Notes under the pieces: generated by a model
The model's database searches: none
What the model saw: only the letters and a program-made list of their open reading frames with translations
Told to the model about the DNA's origin: nothing
Translations under genes and position numbers: made by a program
In this document: piece after piece, positions 36,401 through 51,400 of the stretch
Layout of the letters: every line of letters starts with the position of its first letter
Numbering within the stretch: position 1 is the first letter of the stretch
Assembly (NCBI RefSeq): GCF_032118995.1
Contig: NC_092661.1
Span: 14,305,506-14,369,505 of the forward strand
Direction of reading: 5' to 3'
Source: Asterias amurensis
Lineage: Eukaryota; Echinodermata; Asteroidea; Forcipulatida; Asteriidae
DNA length: 64,000 nt

Positions 36401-39400
36401 CTGTGATGGTTTTTGTTCACAGGACTCGGGAAAGTACTGAGTATACAGTGCTAACACACATCGGTGTATGGGTAAAACCACAGTCAATGAACTCACACCT
36501 GTTTTTATATATCACAGAGGGCAAACGTGGAGTCTTTCATCGACGGATGCAAAAAGTTTGGTCTTAAGGAGCAAGAACTTTTCCAGGTGAACGACCTGTT
36601 CGAGGGAAAGAACGTCTGCCAGTTCACGCAGTGCATCTACGCTATTGGTCGCAGAGTAAGCAAACAAAACTTTTAAAATCTCTCATTAGAAAAGGGTTGT
36701 TTCATTTTCTAAACACCCCTGGAGTGTGGGTGTAACCCAGGGATTACACACATACATGTAGGTTCCACTCTGGTGATACTGGCTCCCCAGTATTATACAT
36801 AGAGTTTGATTGGCATAAAAAGGGGCGTTGAAAACCTCTGAACCTGACAAGACATATTTGAATGTTACAAAGAACAGTTGACTCCATTCGATAGAGAGTT
36901 AGATCTTGGAAGGCCTGTTGCAAACAGCAACAAGTTGGTGTCCCGTTTTTGCTAAGTAGTTTGTTGACAGCTGAGCTTGTTTGGGAAAACTTTCCATGTG
37001 TTGATATGAATTATTAGGCAGTAAGGTTAAGCACTGTTTCTGCCCTGCAAAAACGTAAATGTGTCAATTTCATGGACAAGTTATTAGAGTCAGTTTTTAC
37101 CAGGGCAGTTTGACCCCGACCCAACCATGGATTTAACGCATATGGACGCGGGGCTAGTAAGGTGAATTATGAGCCAGCACCTGTAGGTAACACCCATCTT
37201 GACCTCTTGATGGGTCAAGAAGGTGTGTTGAGTGTAATGCAGGGTTTAGGACTGACTCATTTTGGGTCAAGCCTGACCTTATGTTTCAATGCATGTGTTT
37301 GGAGGGAGATCTTTGTTTGTAGTGAAATATTATTTCATTTGCAGCTTAAAAATATGCTGTGATGGAAAAACACATAATTATAGAAGTGGTAAACAAAACA
37401 TTAATACAAAGATCCTAACCAACTATATCATCAGCTGAAACTATTATTGTCGTATATATTATCTCAATGCTTCTCCTTTTCACTTTCTTTCCATCTCGTC
37501 TTTAACTCAGTTGTCCTCTTCCACCTTTCCATTCTTTTCAGATATCAACGTCTGCACAATGTGTCACTATTTCTTCCTTTAAACCTCTCTCACTTCGTTG
37601 TTTTCAGATGTTAGCCTCACCTTCATCATGTTTGTTTTTTGTCTTTGTAAAAGAAATGTCTTCAATTTCAGCCGGTTCCATTGGATACAATCAAATTGGC
37701 CTTTGCGTACACGTCACCTCGCTTCCACGCCCAATATTGTTTGAGCTTTAACCCAAGATTTTTAAAGTTTTTTTTTTTTTTTCAAAATGTTCCAACATAT
37801 GTGGCGTAATGTCAGCACTAGTTTGGAAAACGTGCGCAAATGGAACTTTCAAATTGATTATTCCTAATTAAACAGATCAAACCTTTCATCATTATCTATT
37901 GAATCTTTAATAAAGGGCGGGGGAAATGCCACCTTACAATCTATTCAAAGGTCACCCTATGCCCCGCCCATCCAGGGCTTCACATCTCTGTTTTGTGTCC
38001 ACCGTGTCTAAGCACCACACGTTATTCCATACCAATCCTTCGCTCCTAATTTCATCTCTATTCTTCTCTTCATCCATGACCACTCATTTCTACCGGATTT
38101 TGTGCTCATTTCTATCTGTTCCTGTTTCTTCCACCTCCATCCTACACTCATACTAACGGAGAAGCCAGAAAGGGGGACAAATACCTAACTTTGCCATTTT
38201 TTCTTCCGTTCATTTCCCCCTGTTACTTTTCAGTTGCAAATGGACCCCAACTACACTGGCCCAATTTTGGGTCCCAAACAGTCAGCCGAAAACAAAAGAC
38301 ATTTCACACAGGAGCAGATGGACGCTGGTAAACACATGCACTCCCTTCAGATGGGTTCCAACAAGGGCGCCTCCCAGGCCGGGCAGAACTTCGGTGCGCC
38401 CCGGCAAATTATCAACAAGACAGATGACTAGACACATTTCGCTCTGTAATATTAATATTATCAGTTTTTAAGTTTTTAAAAACTTGCTAACATCGGGCTA
38501 AATATATGTTTCGTTTATTTATTTTCTATCTCTTCTTTAATTTATGATTATGATTTCTTCGGGCGGGAACTTATATAGGACGACGTAGAAATAATATGGT
38601 GTTATAGAAATCTAACTTGTACTTATCCAAGTTGTAGAAACAAACTGCGTGTGGCGGTATCTACTACCACATTACAAACAGCAGACATGCAACATGAGAA
38701 CAAAACCAAAACAACCCTGTGATATAATGGGCGAATACAAATGAATTATTCATGAGGGCATGAAGAACCAGCCAATCTCCTTATCGAGTTATCCTTGAAT
38801 AATTTGACTATGCAATTGCATGTAAAATTGTGTCTTAAGCATTTTTGTACAAACACAAAACTGTCACTGCCAGGGTTATGATGAAATTCTGTGTTACAAA
38901 CAAAACAGCTTATCTCCTCAACAACAACAACAACAACAACAACATGTTTACAAAGACGTATGCACACGTCTGTTACTGTTTAGCATGATTTTCAAGTACC
39001 AAATCGAATGATTGGTTTTGTTAATTTTGATTGTTTGATATTGCACTAAATGTTTGAATGCACGAACAAAAGCAGGGAACATGTTCAATTCAATTAAAGA
39101 AATCTTATATGGAGTGAGACAGTCAAGTTTCCTGCGACGATATCACAGTTTTTGACTCCAGGAAAAAAATAGAAGTTGTATCGAGAACACACATTTTATA
39201 AAAGCAATATTATATGGATTGTACCTCTAAAAGTATTTGTAATAGTTAATAATATAGAATATAAATATCTAAATATTGGCTTCAATGGAACCGGTGAGCT
39301 TTGTAGAATTTTCATAATTAATTATAGACTGATGACAAGGTAATCTAACTTAGCATGTCTTTAAAAAAGCACGAATTTATTGTCTCTATGAGAAAATCTG

Positions 39401-42400
39401 TTGTTTTTCATTTTCCCATAATTATTGAATAACAACTTATTCTTCACTGACTTTTATAAATAGTCGGACGTATAATAATAGACAAAAACATACTATGTAA
39501 CACTCCAAGTGCTTTACTCTGTCAAAAAAAAGATATATTATAAAAATGTGTTGTTCTTTATAATGAAACCAAACAAATGCATGCCTTTGTATATGATTAT
39601 GCAACTATCTGCTCTAACTGTGAACGCTAATGCATTGGGAGAAAAAAAACCTTATGTAACACGCTGTAGTAATCTGTCTTGTTTTTTGCTAGCAATAAAA
39701 ATAAATCGCTCTTAAAAAAAAACTTGTTTTGTATAAATACATTATGTTCATTCATCAGAGAAGTTTCGGTCAGAGTAAACCAGGGTCCCGAGGGGGCTGA
39801 ACCATTTCTGAGTCAAGAGGACCCGGAATTTGAGTCAGAATTACCCAGAAATGGATCAAAATGTCACCGTGAATCTGGATTAAAATCTATTCTTTTAAAC
39901 CACTTTCTAAGTCAGCCTGGCCGAAAACGAGTCAGGCCCCTAAAGCATGGAGTCCGGGTAAATTCTGACTCGTGGGTTTCAAAAGTGTTTTCGGTTTGCT
40001 TATCGGGTGTGTAAGCTGTGTAGGGACCATGGATATATTAGTGACAAAATTGAAGTTATGTTCAGGAATAAATGCGAAAAGTTGGCCATTATAACAAAGT
40101 CAAACTGCATGGTAAGTATGCAAAACAAAGGGTATAGCAGTAACACCATGTAAAAGATCTCTTATACCCCAAAACACGAACACGAAATGATTAATAAATG
40201 GGCAATCAATTTGTTTCAATGTTTGCACCAGTTTGCTTTTTAAAATGGCAGAAGATATGTACTGACCCCTTGCACCAACGTCACATGCGACTTCTGATTG
40301 CAAAAGCATGCCATTGTGGGTGTTAATCTGCACATTAAAAGTATGGTGAGCGTGAAAACGCCACGCCGCCTAATGGTACATGTGGATATCGGCTCCCAAA
40401 ATGGCGCGCGCCAAGATTTTAAGTTGTGATCATGACGTCAGGTGAATTGGGTCATAAGAATTACCAAATTCTATTATTAATAACTAATATCGCGTTGATT
40501 AATCAATGCGAATGGTGTGAAACTATTCTGGATCAAAATTATTTGCACGAAGTTGCTAAAAATGTATGTGAGTTTCTGATGTGGCAAATCGGCAAGTGAC
40601 TGAATGTGAACCAACTGCAGGTTACCAGTGATATTCAAGTCAAAGATTTACCTTTTTCGACATTACACAAACGGCTTTGGACCCCTCGCCCACCATGCGT
40701 GACTGTGTAGCTACAAAATTCATTATTTGGTCTGAACGAGCCTCAAATTGGTTACCAGTTTATCTGAACAAACATAGTGCGCAAGTTGGTCTTGAAATGG
40801 TGAAATTATTACAACGTTAAAGTCAGTACACAGTATAAGCCTAATTGATGCGGAAAATGACTTTGGATTTTGAGCTCGAAAAAAACAAAAGGACAGACAA
40901 AGAACGCCAACAGGGTACGTATAACTGTTTTGCTATATGTAGCATAATCCATGTATGTGTCGTCCGATTATAATCATTCCTTTTTTTATTTTTTATTCCT
41001 ACGAGAAGTGTCTTTTTATTTCAGATCAAGATCGGTGTTGCCTGGGATTTTATTGTTTAGTTTAGCTGGCGACCGACGTCTACCATTACCTACATCAATA
41101 CAACATACAATTCACAACTGCAACTTTTAAAATCATCCACAAACAAACCCTCAATTGAAACGTTTGTTTAAAGGCACTGGACACGTTTGATAATTATCAA
41201 GAACCAGTTTTCTCACTCGATGTAACCCAACATATGCATCAAATAACAAACCTGTGAACATTTGGGCTCAAATTAATGGAAGAGAATAATGAAGAAAACA
41301 AATTACTTTGCATTACTTTGTGTGATTTCAGATACATAACGAAAGGCTTCAGCTGAAGTCTTTTATTATTTGGGTGACAAATAACCTCTTTCTCAAAAAC
41401 TACGTTACTTCGTCAGAGGGAGGCGTTTCTCGCAATGTTTTACACTATCAACAGCTCTCCATTGCTAGTACCAAGAAAGTTGTTATGCTAACAAACAGTT
41501 ATTTTGAGTAATTACCAATATTGCCCAGTGCCTTTAAGTTCCTCGTCATTTTAGATGAAATAGTTTAGACATCATCAATTTGTAAATCTTTACCAAAATC
41601 ATTGGAAGTTTTCAGTCTCTAATAAACGCCTCGCCCCATTATCACGTTTTGTGGTCTTTTCATTTTAAACCTCTCAGCTGCAGATGGACCCCAGCTACAC
41701 CGGTCCCGTCCTTGGGCCCAAGCAGTCGGCGGAGCACAAACGCGAGTTCACGCAAGAGCAGATGGACGCCGGCAAGCACGTACACTCACTGCAGATGGGC
41801 TCCAACAAGGGTGCTTCACAGGCCGGCCAGAGCTTCGGAGCACCCCGACAAATCATGAACTAGCATGGGTGTCACTTAACAAATCCGCTTGTAGAAAAAG
41901 AGGCTTATTTAACCAAATCCGTCTACATTTTAAAAAAAATTCACGATCAAACTCTGTTCGAAACGGACTTTTTTTATTTAGCCTCCATTAAAAAAAAAAC
42001 CTGTAATACACTGGCGGTCCACAAAAATTACAGTGGGGTACATTGCAGCGGGTATACCACCATCCAAAACTCACAATTTATTGAAAGCAATCACCGAAGG
42101 GCAAAATAAAGACCTTAATGCAAATAATTATTATCGCAAATACGCGGTTTACGGCCGATTGACCGCTAGATAGACCAGCATACACCTCATTCCACGCATC
42201 AAGCCCGGTTCATACTTCCTGCGAATGCTTTGTTTAAAGCGATTTTACTTGGTCACAATTTGGTAGGGGAGTGCGTATTGATTATTGCGTCACCAAAGTT
42301 CGCCTTGCCTTTTCATTCACAGGAAGTACGACCCGGGCTTTTTGCGTGGAATTGGATGTACCGTGGTCTATCTAGCGATGAATTTTAAACGTTAGCTATA

Positions 42401-45400
42401 GACCAGCATGCACCTCATTCATCAACTGTCTTTAAAAATGTCTTCCGATCGGTTCATCAACTTAATTTTGTAGCTTAATCAAGCGATTTATATCTATTCA
42501 GAATACATTATAGGAACAGCAATAAGAATAGAAATGTTATTCTTAAATGTTCAGCGCATGTGAGTTCATTTTGAAAATATGATATACACGTTCATGCCTT
42601 CAATTATTAGGCCTGATTTATGAGTTCGTATTAGCAATCAACTTGTTCATTTTTTTATATCAAAAAAGAAGAAAGTGTTTTGACCCCTAGAGCTAAAAAA
42701 ACCTACGCGATCCATCATTAGAAATTAAGTAGCAGCTCTTTTTTTACCAAACGCTGTCACGCAGTAATTTTACAAACATTAGCAAATTCTACAGAAAGCG
42801 TGTGGTTGAACCGTTGAATATTCATTGTCAACAGCTCTTTACCCCTTTTAATTTATATCAGCGTTTTCTGAAATAATGCCAACCTCAGTGTATATTATAC
42901 TATACAATAATTGACTTCCTTGATTTTCTTTATGGCAAGTGCATGCTTATGTATATGATATGCTAATAATATGCAAATTATTAACGCTTATGCTATAGAC
43001 CAATCCGACGCGCACCGGGCGCGCAAGTGTTGAGCACCGGGCGCGCAAGTGTTGTGAGCATGCACCGCGCGCCATTTACTGCGGTGTCTTCAATGTCTAG
43101 ATTGTGCACAAAAAGACACCGCAGTTGGTAATTTTCAATAGAGGGCGCTACCAATTTTGTTTCGTCGGATTGGTCTATACGGTAGATACCACTCGTCGAA
43201 ATAAACAATTAAACGGCTCTTTTAAAATGGATGTTTAAGATGTTGGATTTGTAGCTGTGACGTTTTGTATTTATTACATTGAAGATAATTAATGTAATGC
43301 ACAACCGACTAGTGCAAGTCTACTCTCATTTACATCGCTTTAGGCATGCAGCCTCAAGCTTGATCTTTAGCAAATTTCGTGAAGACCAATTGCGATTTAA
43401 CACGCAGAAACGAGATTATAGTTCAAAGTACAGTTTCGTCTTAGCTTTCTACACTATGGTCCTACTTCCGAATAAGCATACAGGAGTAAGCCAAGCACAC
43501 TTCTTTAAATTATGACAGAAATTTGTATGCAACTTTATAAATCCTTCAATAGCTTATATAATCCATGTACCTTTAAAAAAATATATATGAAGTAAGACTC
43601 GACAACAAAACTTCGAAGATTTTATCAATCTGCTCGTACTTGCAAAAGCTTGTACTGAGACATAAAGAACTTGCAAAGCGTATCCCCGCTTCGAGATTAA
43701 CAACCGTTGTGTAAACAACGGTGAGAAGAGTAATAACAATAACTAGAGCACATTGTTTTAACGCCTGCTCTCAGAAACTTGAAATCTTCCAGCGTAACCC
43801 CCGTAGGGAACTCAGCCAGAACATGATACTCAAAAGCCTTAATACACTTGACGAAACAAAGGACTGTAGACTGGATTTCCAAAAGTATAATATTAGATAA
43901 AATCACGTCGTCATTTTCATCACTGTAAGGTTTGTATTTCCCTTTTTTTAACGTGTTGAATTTTCGAGTTTTTGTCTCTAATGCGTGCTATATCACCATT
44001 TTTCATTCCCTGATTTCAGTTATGATTTTTAATACAATTTCTTCTTTTGTTTGTTAATGTTTTTCCCACTTTGTACTAATGATCTGGTTTTGTTTCCTTA
44101 TTCTATTTCTTACAGAGTTTAACAATAGTCACCTCTTTTGCCTTTCACATCTTTTCCTTTGTATCACTCTTTATATTTGTTGTTTCTTTCCCAATTTGAT
44201 TTGTTTGACGTTATATCACCTCCTGAAATTAACATGATTTTTCCCTTCACGTAATTTTCTTTACAGACCTTTCTAGTTCTGATTCTTCTTCTTTTCTTAT
44301 AACCAAATTTCCTATAATGTTGTTTGAAACAGTTTATTTAACTTATTACGGTTTGAATGTTTTGTTTCGTCGGCTTACTCATGTTATTGTTCACCAGTGG
44401 ACTTTTAGTGATTTTATTATTTGTAAACATACACATGCGGTTGACTTGAATCATTGTTATTTCATGACTGTATTTTGAGTCAGTGTGTCAAGTGCGTGGA
44501 TACAAAGTCTTTGACAATCACGAAGAAGTTGTCCACGTAATTAATTTGCACGAACTTGACAATCAACGGTTTACTTTGAAAGTCTATTTCACGCCTAAGA
44601 CAAATTTAAGAAAACTCCAACAAGATTACTCATAACTATATGCCAGTTCTACCGAGATCTCTGCCAACCATCTCTATCCCTCACTTCAAAGAACACGACA
44701 ATGGCACCATCTGAAATTGTATAAAAAGTATTCTAACCTTCGCCGTGGTATGGGAAATCAGATTGTCTCCTTCTGAGAGCCATTTTAATCGGAAGACCAA
44801 AATATATAGTCTGATGAGTACATTTTAAGTAAAGACCAGTCAAGATCCATAAGCAGGCCTAATACTTCACACGGAGGCAACAAAATGTGATAAACAGTGC
44901 CTCCATGCCACCGGTCGTTGCCTTGGTGCCCTTGAAATGCTTCAGTAGAAATTAACAATTTCCTCAAAGGGTGCCCTTAACTAATAATGAAATATATTGG
45001 TGCCCTTGCCCTTTCAAAAACGAAGCATACATGCCTACATAAGCGTTGTTTATCTTCTTTTAAGTAAACGTAACTTCAGATTTCCATTAAACCTCGCATT
45101 CACCCGGGCGTGGTTTCCTGGCACCACTCTATCTTTCCCAACAAATCTCTACACAGTTTCTTACAATTATTCCCGTTCGTTCCTCGTCCTCAGTTGCAGA
45201 GGGACCCTAACTACAGGGGCCCAATCCTTGGCCCCAAGCCTTCCGAAGAGCACAAGAGGGAATTCACCCAGGAGCAGATGGATAGAGGCAAATTCATGCT
45301 TTGCTAGACTGGCCACAAGCCCTTACAACTGGCCTCATGCTTTGCTAGACTGGCCACAAGCACTTACAACTGGCCTCATGTTTTAGTAGACTGGCCACAA

Positions 45401-48400
45401 GCCCTTACAATTGGCCTCATGCTTAGCTAGACTGGCCACAAGCCCTTACAATTGGCCTCATGCTTAGCTTGACTGGCCACAAGCCATCACAGATGTCCAA
45501 GGCTTCAAATTTACTACTAAGAGATTACTTACTGACGATTACATATTAAACAGTAGAAACGCAGGATCAGTGGGTTAACATTATTTTACTCTACAACATC
45601 ATTCAGTACCAAGAAGTTCAGTTAAAAAGGGTGATTTATTTTTATTTACGGGGGGGGTCAGCATGGTGTAGTCTTTCATTTAGTGGCGATAGTTAAAGTA
45701 ACTTCACAAACTCAAGTGTTAACGCTATTAGGTAGTCTGTTAACTGCTAAAAGCTTTTGCTGTCTCATAGACAGATAGAAAGATAAAATGGTTTATTAAA
45801 AAATTGTCCTCGCAGCACAAAGGCTAAATAACAACAATTTTACATAAATTTAAAATTTGAAATTAAATAGAAGGCAAATTGGTAATAAAAAAAAATAAAA
45901 AAATATGTGAAATAGTTAAGCCACTCCCCTAAATTTACACATTGAAAATTGCACATTGAAATTGAATTACTTTCTGATTAGGAAGAAGTATTGTTCGATA
46001 ACCAAAGAAAGAGTCATAATGGTTTATAAATCATGAAGTTGTAAGCAAAAGTTTTAAAATCTATGCACATACGTAAGTTATGGAAGATTTAAGACTAACA
46101 ATTATTCTGTTGAACTCTTAATTAAACATGTTACTATTCATGCATCGGTCTATTGGGCGCCCCAACTTTTGCTTTCGGACAATACAGTTCTAAAGAATTA
46201 TGTCTGAAAGTTCTACACAGTCTCATTTGTATTATTCTAAAAATGTCTGAACAAAATGTGCCTGGTATTAACTTGACATCATTTTTATATTCTATGTATT
46301 GAATGAAATTCTCGTAATTTGTTTAAGCACGGTACTTTGTTTTAAACATTAAAAAGGCAATAAACCAAGCTAGCTTTCTAAAAATGCAAGAGCGTTCTTT
46401 ATGCAATTATTTTCAGGTCAGTTGCTAGTCACATAAATCATAAGACAAAAATTGTGAAAAGAAACGAACTTTTTAGTAGACTACGCGTGATTTGTTTTGT
46501 ACTGTTGGGTTTTGGTGGGCTGGAAGAACCAAAGATCCGGGTATTTCACATTGTTATGAGTTCCTAATTCGAAATATTGTTTACAACTGTTTACTTGTTA
46601 GGAACCGACGCGGGACATGAAACCTATTAGTGTTGGTCTAAAATAGTATAAACACCGCCCTCTGTTGACAAATCTTACTTTTCACAAAGTAAGTTTTTAA
46701 ACCGTATTAGGCCAGTAAAGCTTTATGCACTCTCGTCCTCTCATGTCGAAATGTTGAATGATTGTTGTCATTTGACCCAGTGTACAATATTCTCCAAACT
46801 ACACTTAAACCATGCGAGAGAGGGCCTTTACTTTGTATACTGAATAATTGGATAAAGGAGACACCAAACGAGGAAATATAATAATTTGGAAGGAAAAGGG
46901 GGAACCCGCAAGCAGCACAAACAAACTAAAGTTATAAATTTCAGGCGTTTGAGGTGAGATTGATCAAGCAGTGTACATGTTTCTTTTCGTGTTTTCTCAT
47001 TATTAGTATTCTTCTTCTTCTTCTTCTTCTTCTTCTTCTTCTTCTTCCAACTTCTTCTTTCCCTTGTCTGTTCTCACTCTGTAGCTCAAGCATAAACTTT
47101 CAGTTAAATGTTCTCATACAATAGTTTGTTTTAATAATATAGTATTCTCAATATCCTTTTGTTTTTGCACGATTTATTCCTTTTCTTGTCTTTAAAATTC
47201 GATATTAACATCACATTTCTTTATCCTTTTCATTCTCATTTCCTTGCGTTGTTTTCCATTTCTGTAGATTTCCGACAGCCATTTTTATTATATTTTCATC
47301 TGTGAGTTTTCCTGTCTGTGAATAACCATATTTCCCCCCTCTCTATGATTTCAAGTCTTTTGCAGATGTCTCTAAACACCAATGTGTTGTTTTCTTCATG
47401 TTGTTTCAACTAACATTTGTTACTTATTCATTCTTTAGACAGTTTTCAAAAGAACGGCTTTGGCTATTGCTTTACAACGGTCATAAAACTGTTATCTCCT
47501 ATTGACTTCCACACAGTATGACTAACCTATGTGTTCCACATGTATTACAATCCAACATCAAGATTGATGCTGAATTACATCTTATTGGACACTGGTATCC
47601 CGTTTGAAACCGTTAATAACCAAGGCTTCACAAGCCGCACCCGCACTATCTTCTCCCACAACCACACGACCTGCCATTACATACCTTTATTATGCTGCCA
47701 TCATCTTGGTCATGTTCCCTGTATCCAACAGCAGTAATTGATGCTAATATTCATCGTATAAAAAAGGAACCAGACTATTTCTCCTTCCAGCCTCGGTTTG
47801 GTTACATTGATTTGAATGGGAAAAAATCAAGATGGTTGTGCCCCATGATAACGGTCTATATAGACAGGAGCCTGGGTCTTGTCTCTGCTTCCGATTCACA
47901 CATTGATGTTCTTCTCTTCCATCAGTTGCAGCTGGACCCCAGCTACAGCGGCCCAATCCTGGGGCCCAAGATGTCCGAGCAGACCAGAAGAGAGTTCTCC
48001 AAGGAACAGATGGACGCCGGGAAATACATGCACTCCCTGCAGATGGGCTCCAACAAGGGGGCATCCCAGTCCGGCCAGAGCTTCGGAGCACCCCGACAAA
48101 TCATCAACAAAACCGAGTGATTTGTAGCATTTAGTTCATTCAAGGTCCGCTCGTAGTATAAAGAAACAACCAAATCTGATTAATTATTCAAATTAATGTG
48201 TAAAGAATTCAAAATCATCCACAGTTCAGACCATGTACACAGACGTGAAGCTATAAGCTTCTTTTTGTTGCTAGAAAAACAAGTTCTTTCAGTCACAAGC
48301 TCTCTGATCACCAACATGGTGGTTACAAAATAATACTTTTATCTACCTGCCAAAAACCCACAGCCATACAGTGCTGGCTATTATTTGATAATTTCGGATA

Positions 48401-51400
48401 TCATATTAATTGGTTGAAACTCTATGGTTTACTATAAGTATGTCAATATATACAGTGGTTTCAACATGCATGACTAAGTGTGTAGTAGACGTAAACAAGT
48501 AACCATTACATGTATTTAGTGCCAAGCCATTTAATTTTATAAAACATATGCTGTTATGATAATATCTGGCCGTTATATATTGTCCATTATCTGGCTATTA
48601 TATATTGTCCATGCTATATTTCCATTTTGTTGGCATTTTCTTTTTGGATAATATCGAAGACAGCACCCAAACGACTTTTAAGATCATTTCATTGACTAAA
48701 ATTGCTCAATAATTATGTTCGGTCTGGAACATTTTTTTTCTTGTTTCTTGGCTCATTAATTCCAGTACTTTTTTTTTTTTTTTTTTTTTTACAAAATCAA
48801 GATTAAACCCTTTTCAGCCATTTAACGCCTACAATCTCTAACTCTTAGAATCTCTAACTCTTAAAAAATAGCGTTGTGGTATATCAAAATATAATCCATC
48901 TCAACATAGCTGAAAAAACAAAATGGTTTCTTGCATTACTAAATCCGTACATTAGACAACTTCAAATTAATGGTTCATTTCAAAACGCATAAAATAACCT
49001 GATACTGTTGTAAGATTGTTGTTAGACTATGCGGAAATGGTGTGATATTGTAAGGGAGATTTAGCATGTTTTCCAAATCATGCACAATACTTTATCATAT
49101 ACTTGACGTGGACGTAAAAAGCTGACTCCCGTCAAATTTGAGATACATAACACCAATCACACTACTTATTATGATACTTTGCTAAGTGTATTTAGCTTTT
49201 TTGCATTACAATAAAAACACTGCGCTCTTTCAAAAAAAAGAAGAAGGTGTAACTTGACTTTTTATTATGTGTTGAAAGGAATTTGTTCCTTTGTTGTTTG
49301 CACGAAATCAATGTTATTTTAAAGGCATGGGGTTTTTGTAGAATGCTGATTATTGCAGTGATACTATTTTCATATTACAATTGTTCCACACGTACTAGAA
49401 GTAGCTTCACATCACAGAAATACATTGGCGAAAATATTTCAGGGCTAAGCCATAAAAGTGTTTGGGGGACTTTGTTGTTACTATTGGTTTATTAAAAAAA
49501 CATTAAAACTTGTGAGCCAGAGACTTCTCTCTGTTATCAAAATCCACGACTATTGGTATAAAATTCAGGCGGAAGACAACATTAACTCCATTCAATTGAG
49601 CTGATACTAATGTCATGCTATTCAAATGGTGTTTAGTTTGGTTGGTACTTGCATGAAAATTCCTATGTATTACAAACATGTATTATTCAACTAGGGTCCC
49701 GCTAAACACAACGTTGACTTGTACAAGTCTATGGCTCTTTTATGAAGTTTGTTTGCTTTACAAAGACACAGACAAACAATATCGCAGTAAAACATCTAGG
49801 CCGTTGTCTACTGGTAAATATTAATCATACTCGAAGAAACAATCCCGATTGCTACATTTGCTTTTGCACCATACACAGTGAACACCATCAAAGACTATGC
49901 ATTCATTACAAAAATAAATAAATAGCACACAAATTAAAACCATTTGAAGAGAGAATTGTATCACAAACGCAACTTACAAAATAACTGGGGAAGATCATCC
50001 ACGTGAGCCTACGACATTCAAATATCCCGCTCAATGGAGTTACCATAACTAACACTACCACGAGACAAAACCAATTTATTGCTTCCAAAATTAGGCGAAA
50101 TTAAAACAAGGAAAGATTGAAACCGTTTGTGAAGATGACTAGGGCATGACTGGGAGATGTGGTCGCGTGGTCGCTCGGTTGCGTGTGAGAAAAGGTAAGA
50201 TATGTTTCCTAAATCTATTTCCTCTTTAATTACTTCTCTATTTCTGCTTTTGAGTGGTTTATCTTCCCTTTCTCTGTAAACAACTCATGTCTTTGCTCTT
50301 TCCTTCATCAGTGTGTCTTCATTTCTAACCATTCTTTTCTCTTAGTGTACTTTTATCCCTTGTCTATAACCGCCATTTTTCCTACCTATTCTTTTTTAGA
50401 TTTCACGGCCTGCATCTTGTCGGTCCTGTGTAACACTTTCATGCACGACACCAGTGTCTGTAACAATTCTCACCCACTCTCTCTAATATTTTCTTCTTTT
50501 CCTGTTTTCCGCCAAACTCTGTCAAATACCGTCATCTTGATCATCCAACATGCATGCATTGTGGTACCCAATATTAAAACCAGCGTTCATAATAGACCGC
50601 TGCCTTATCTAACTGTTTTCCTTTTTTAGGGTAAGCAGTCAGGGATCTAGACTCTGACAGTTCTAATCGAAGATAACAAGGGATCTTAAGTGTCGTGTTA
50701 ATTGTAACCCCTTGTCTCATATTTATCACCAGGAGTGCTTTCCTTTCCTCTGAATGACTTTCAATGTATTGTTGCCCGTCTCACCTCTCTCACACATTTA
50801 CCAACCATTGATCATCCTATACACAATGTTGTAGAGTAGCTTTGGTTAAGGAAGTTTCAAAACCTACACATCAGACCAAGTCTAAAATACAGGCCCGTAT
50901 GGCACCCCTTTCCCCAGCAATCCACTCACCGTAATGTCAACCCTGACACCATAAAGAAGGAAAAAAACATTTATCATGGTAACCATACCATTGGTTAAAA
51001 GTTGAATGACAACGCAATGGTTGTACTGGAAATATACCTACTCCCATCCACGGGTAAAAAGGAAAAATACACGCATCCAGCTATTGAACGTTTTACATAG
51101 TTAAGGTATTTCGAGAGAACATACAATTAAGTGTAATCTGCCATTTGTTGCAAAATTTGCATACAAGAGACAAACTAGGATCTCAAGACATGTTTTCCCA
51201 TGTCCAACTACATTTCAAATGGAAGTTTTCCTTAGAAAAACTTACTGCATTACATGTACAAAAAGGGGCCCTTTCAAATCGCTCATTGTTTTCCAATCAA
51301 AGATTTCGGGAGGGGGGGGGGGTTGTCTACTGATTTTGTATGTATTTATTGGTTTTATTCTATTTTTATTTGATACAGTTGCAGGCAGATGACGACTACA

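Noticed and set aside
47692..48120. A 142-codon reading of terminal exon L3 starting far upstream
   Set aside because: The upstream 78 codons are intron sequence that happens to be open; acceptor TTCCATCAG and homology to L1 and L2 place the exon start at 47926.
47744..48127. Several ORFs on the opposite strand or other frame of L3
   Set aside because: Shadows of the GC-rich coding exon L3.
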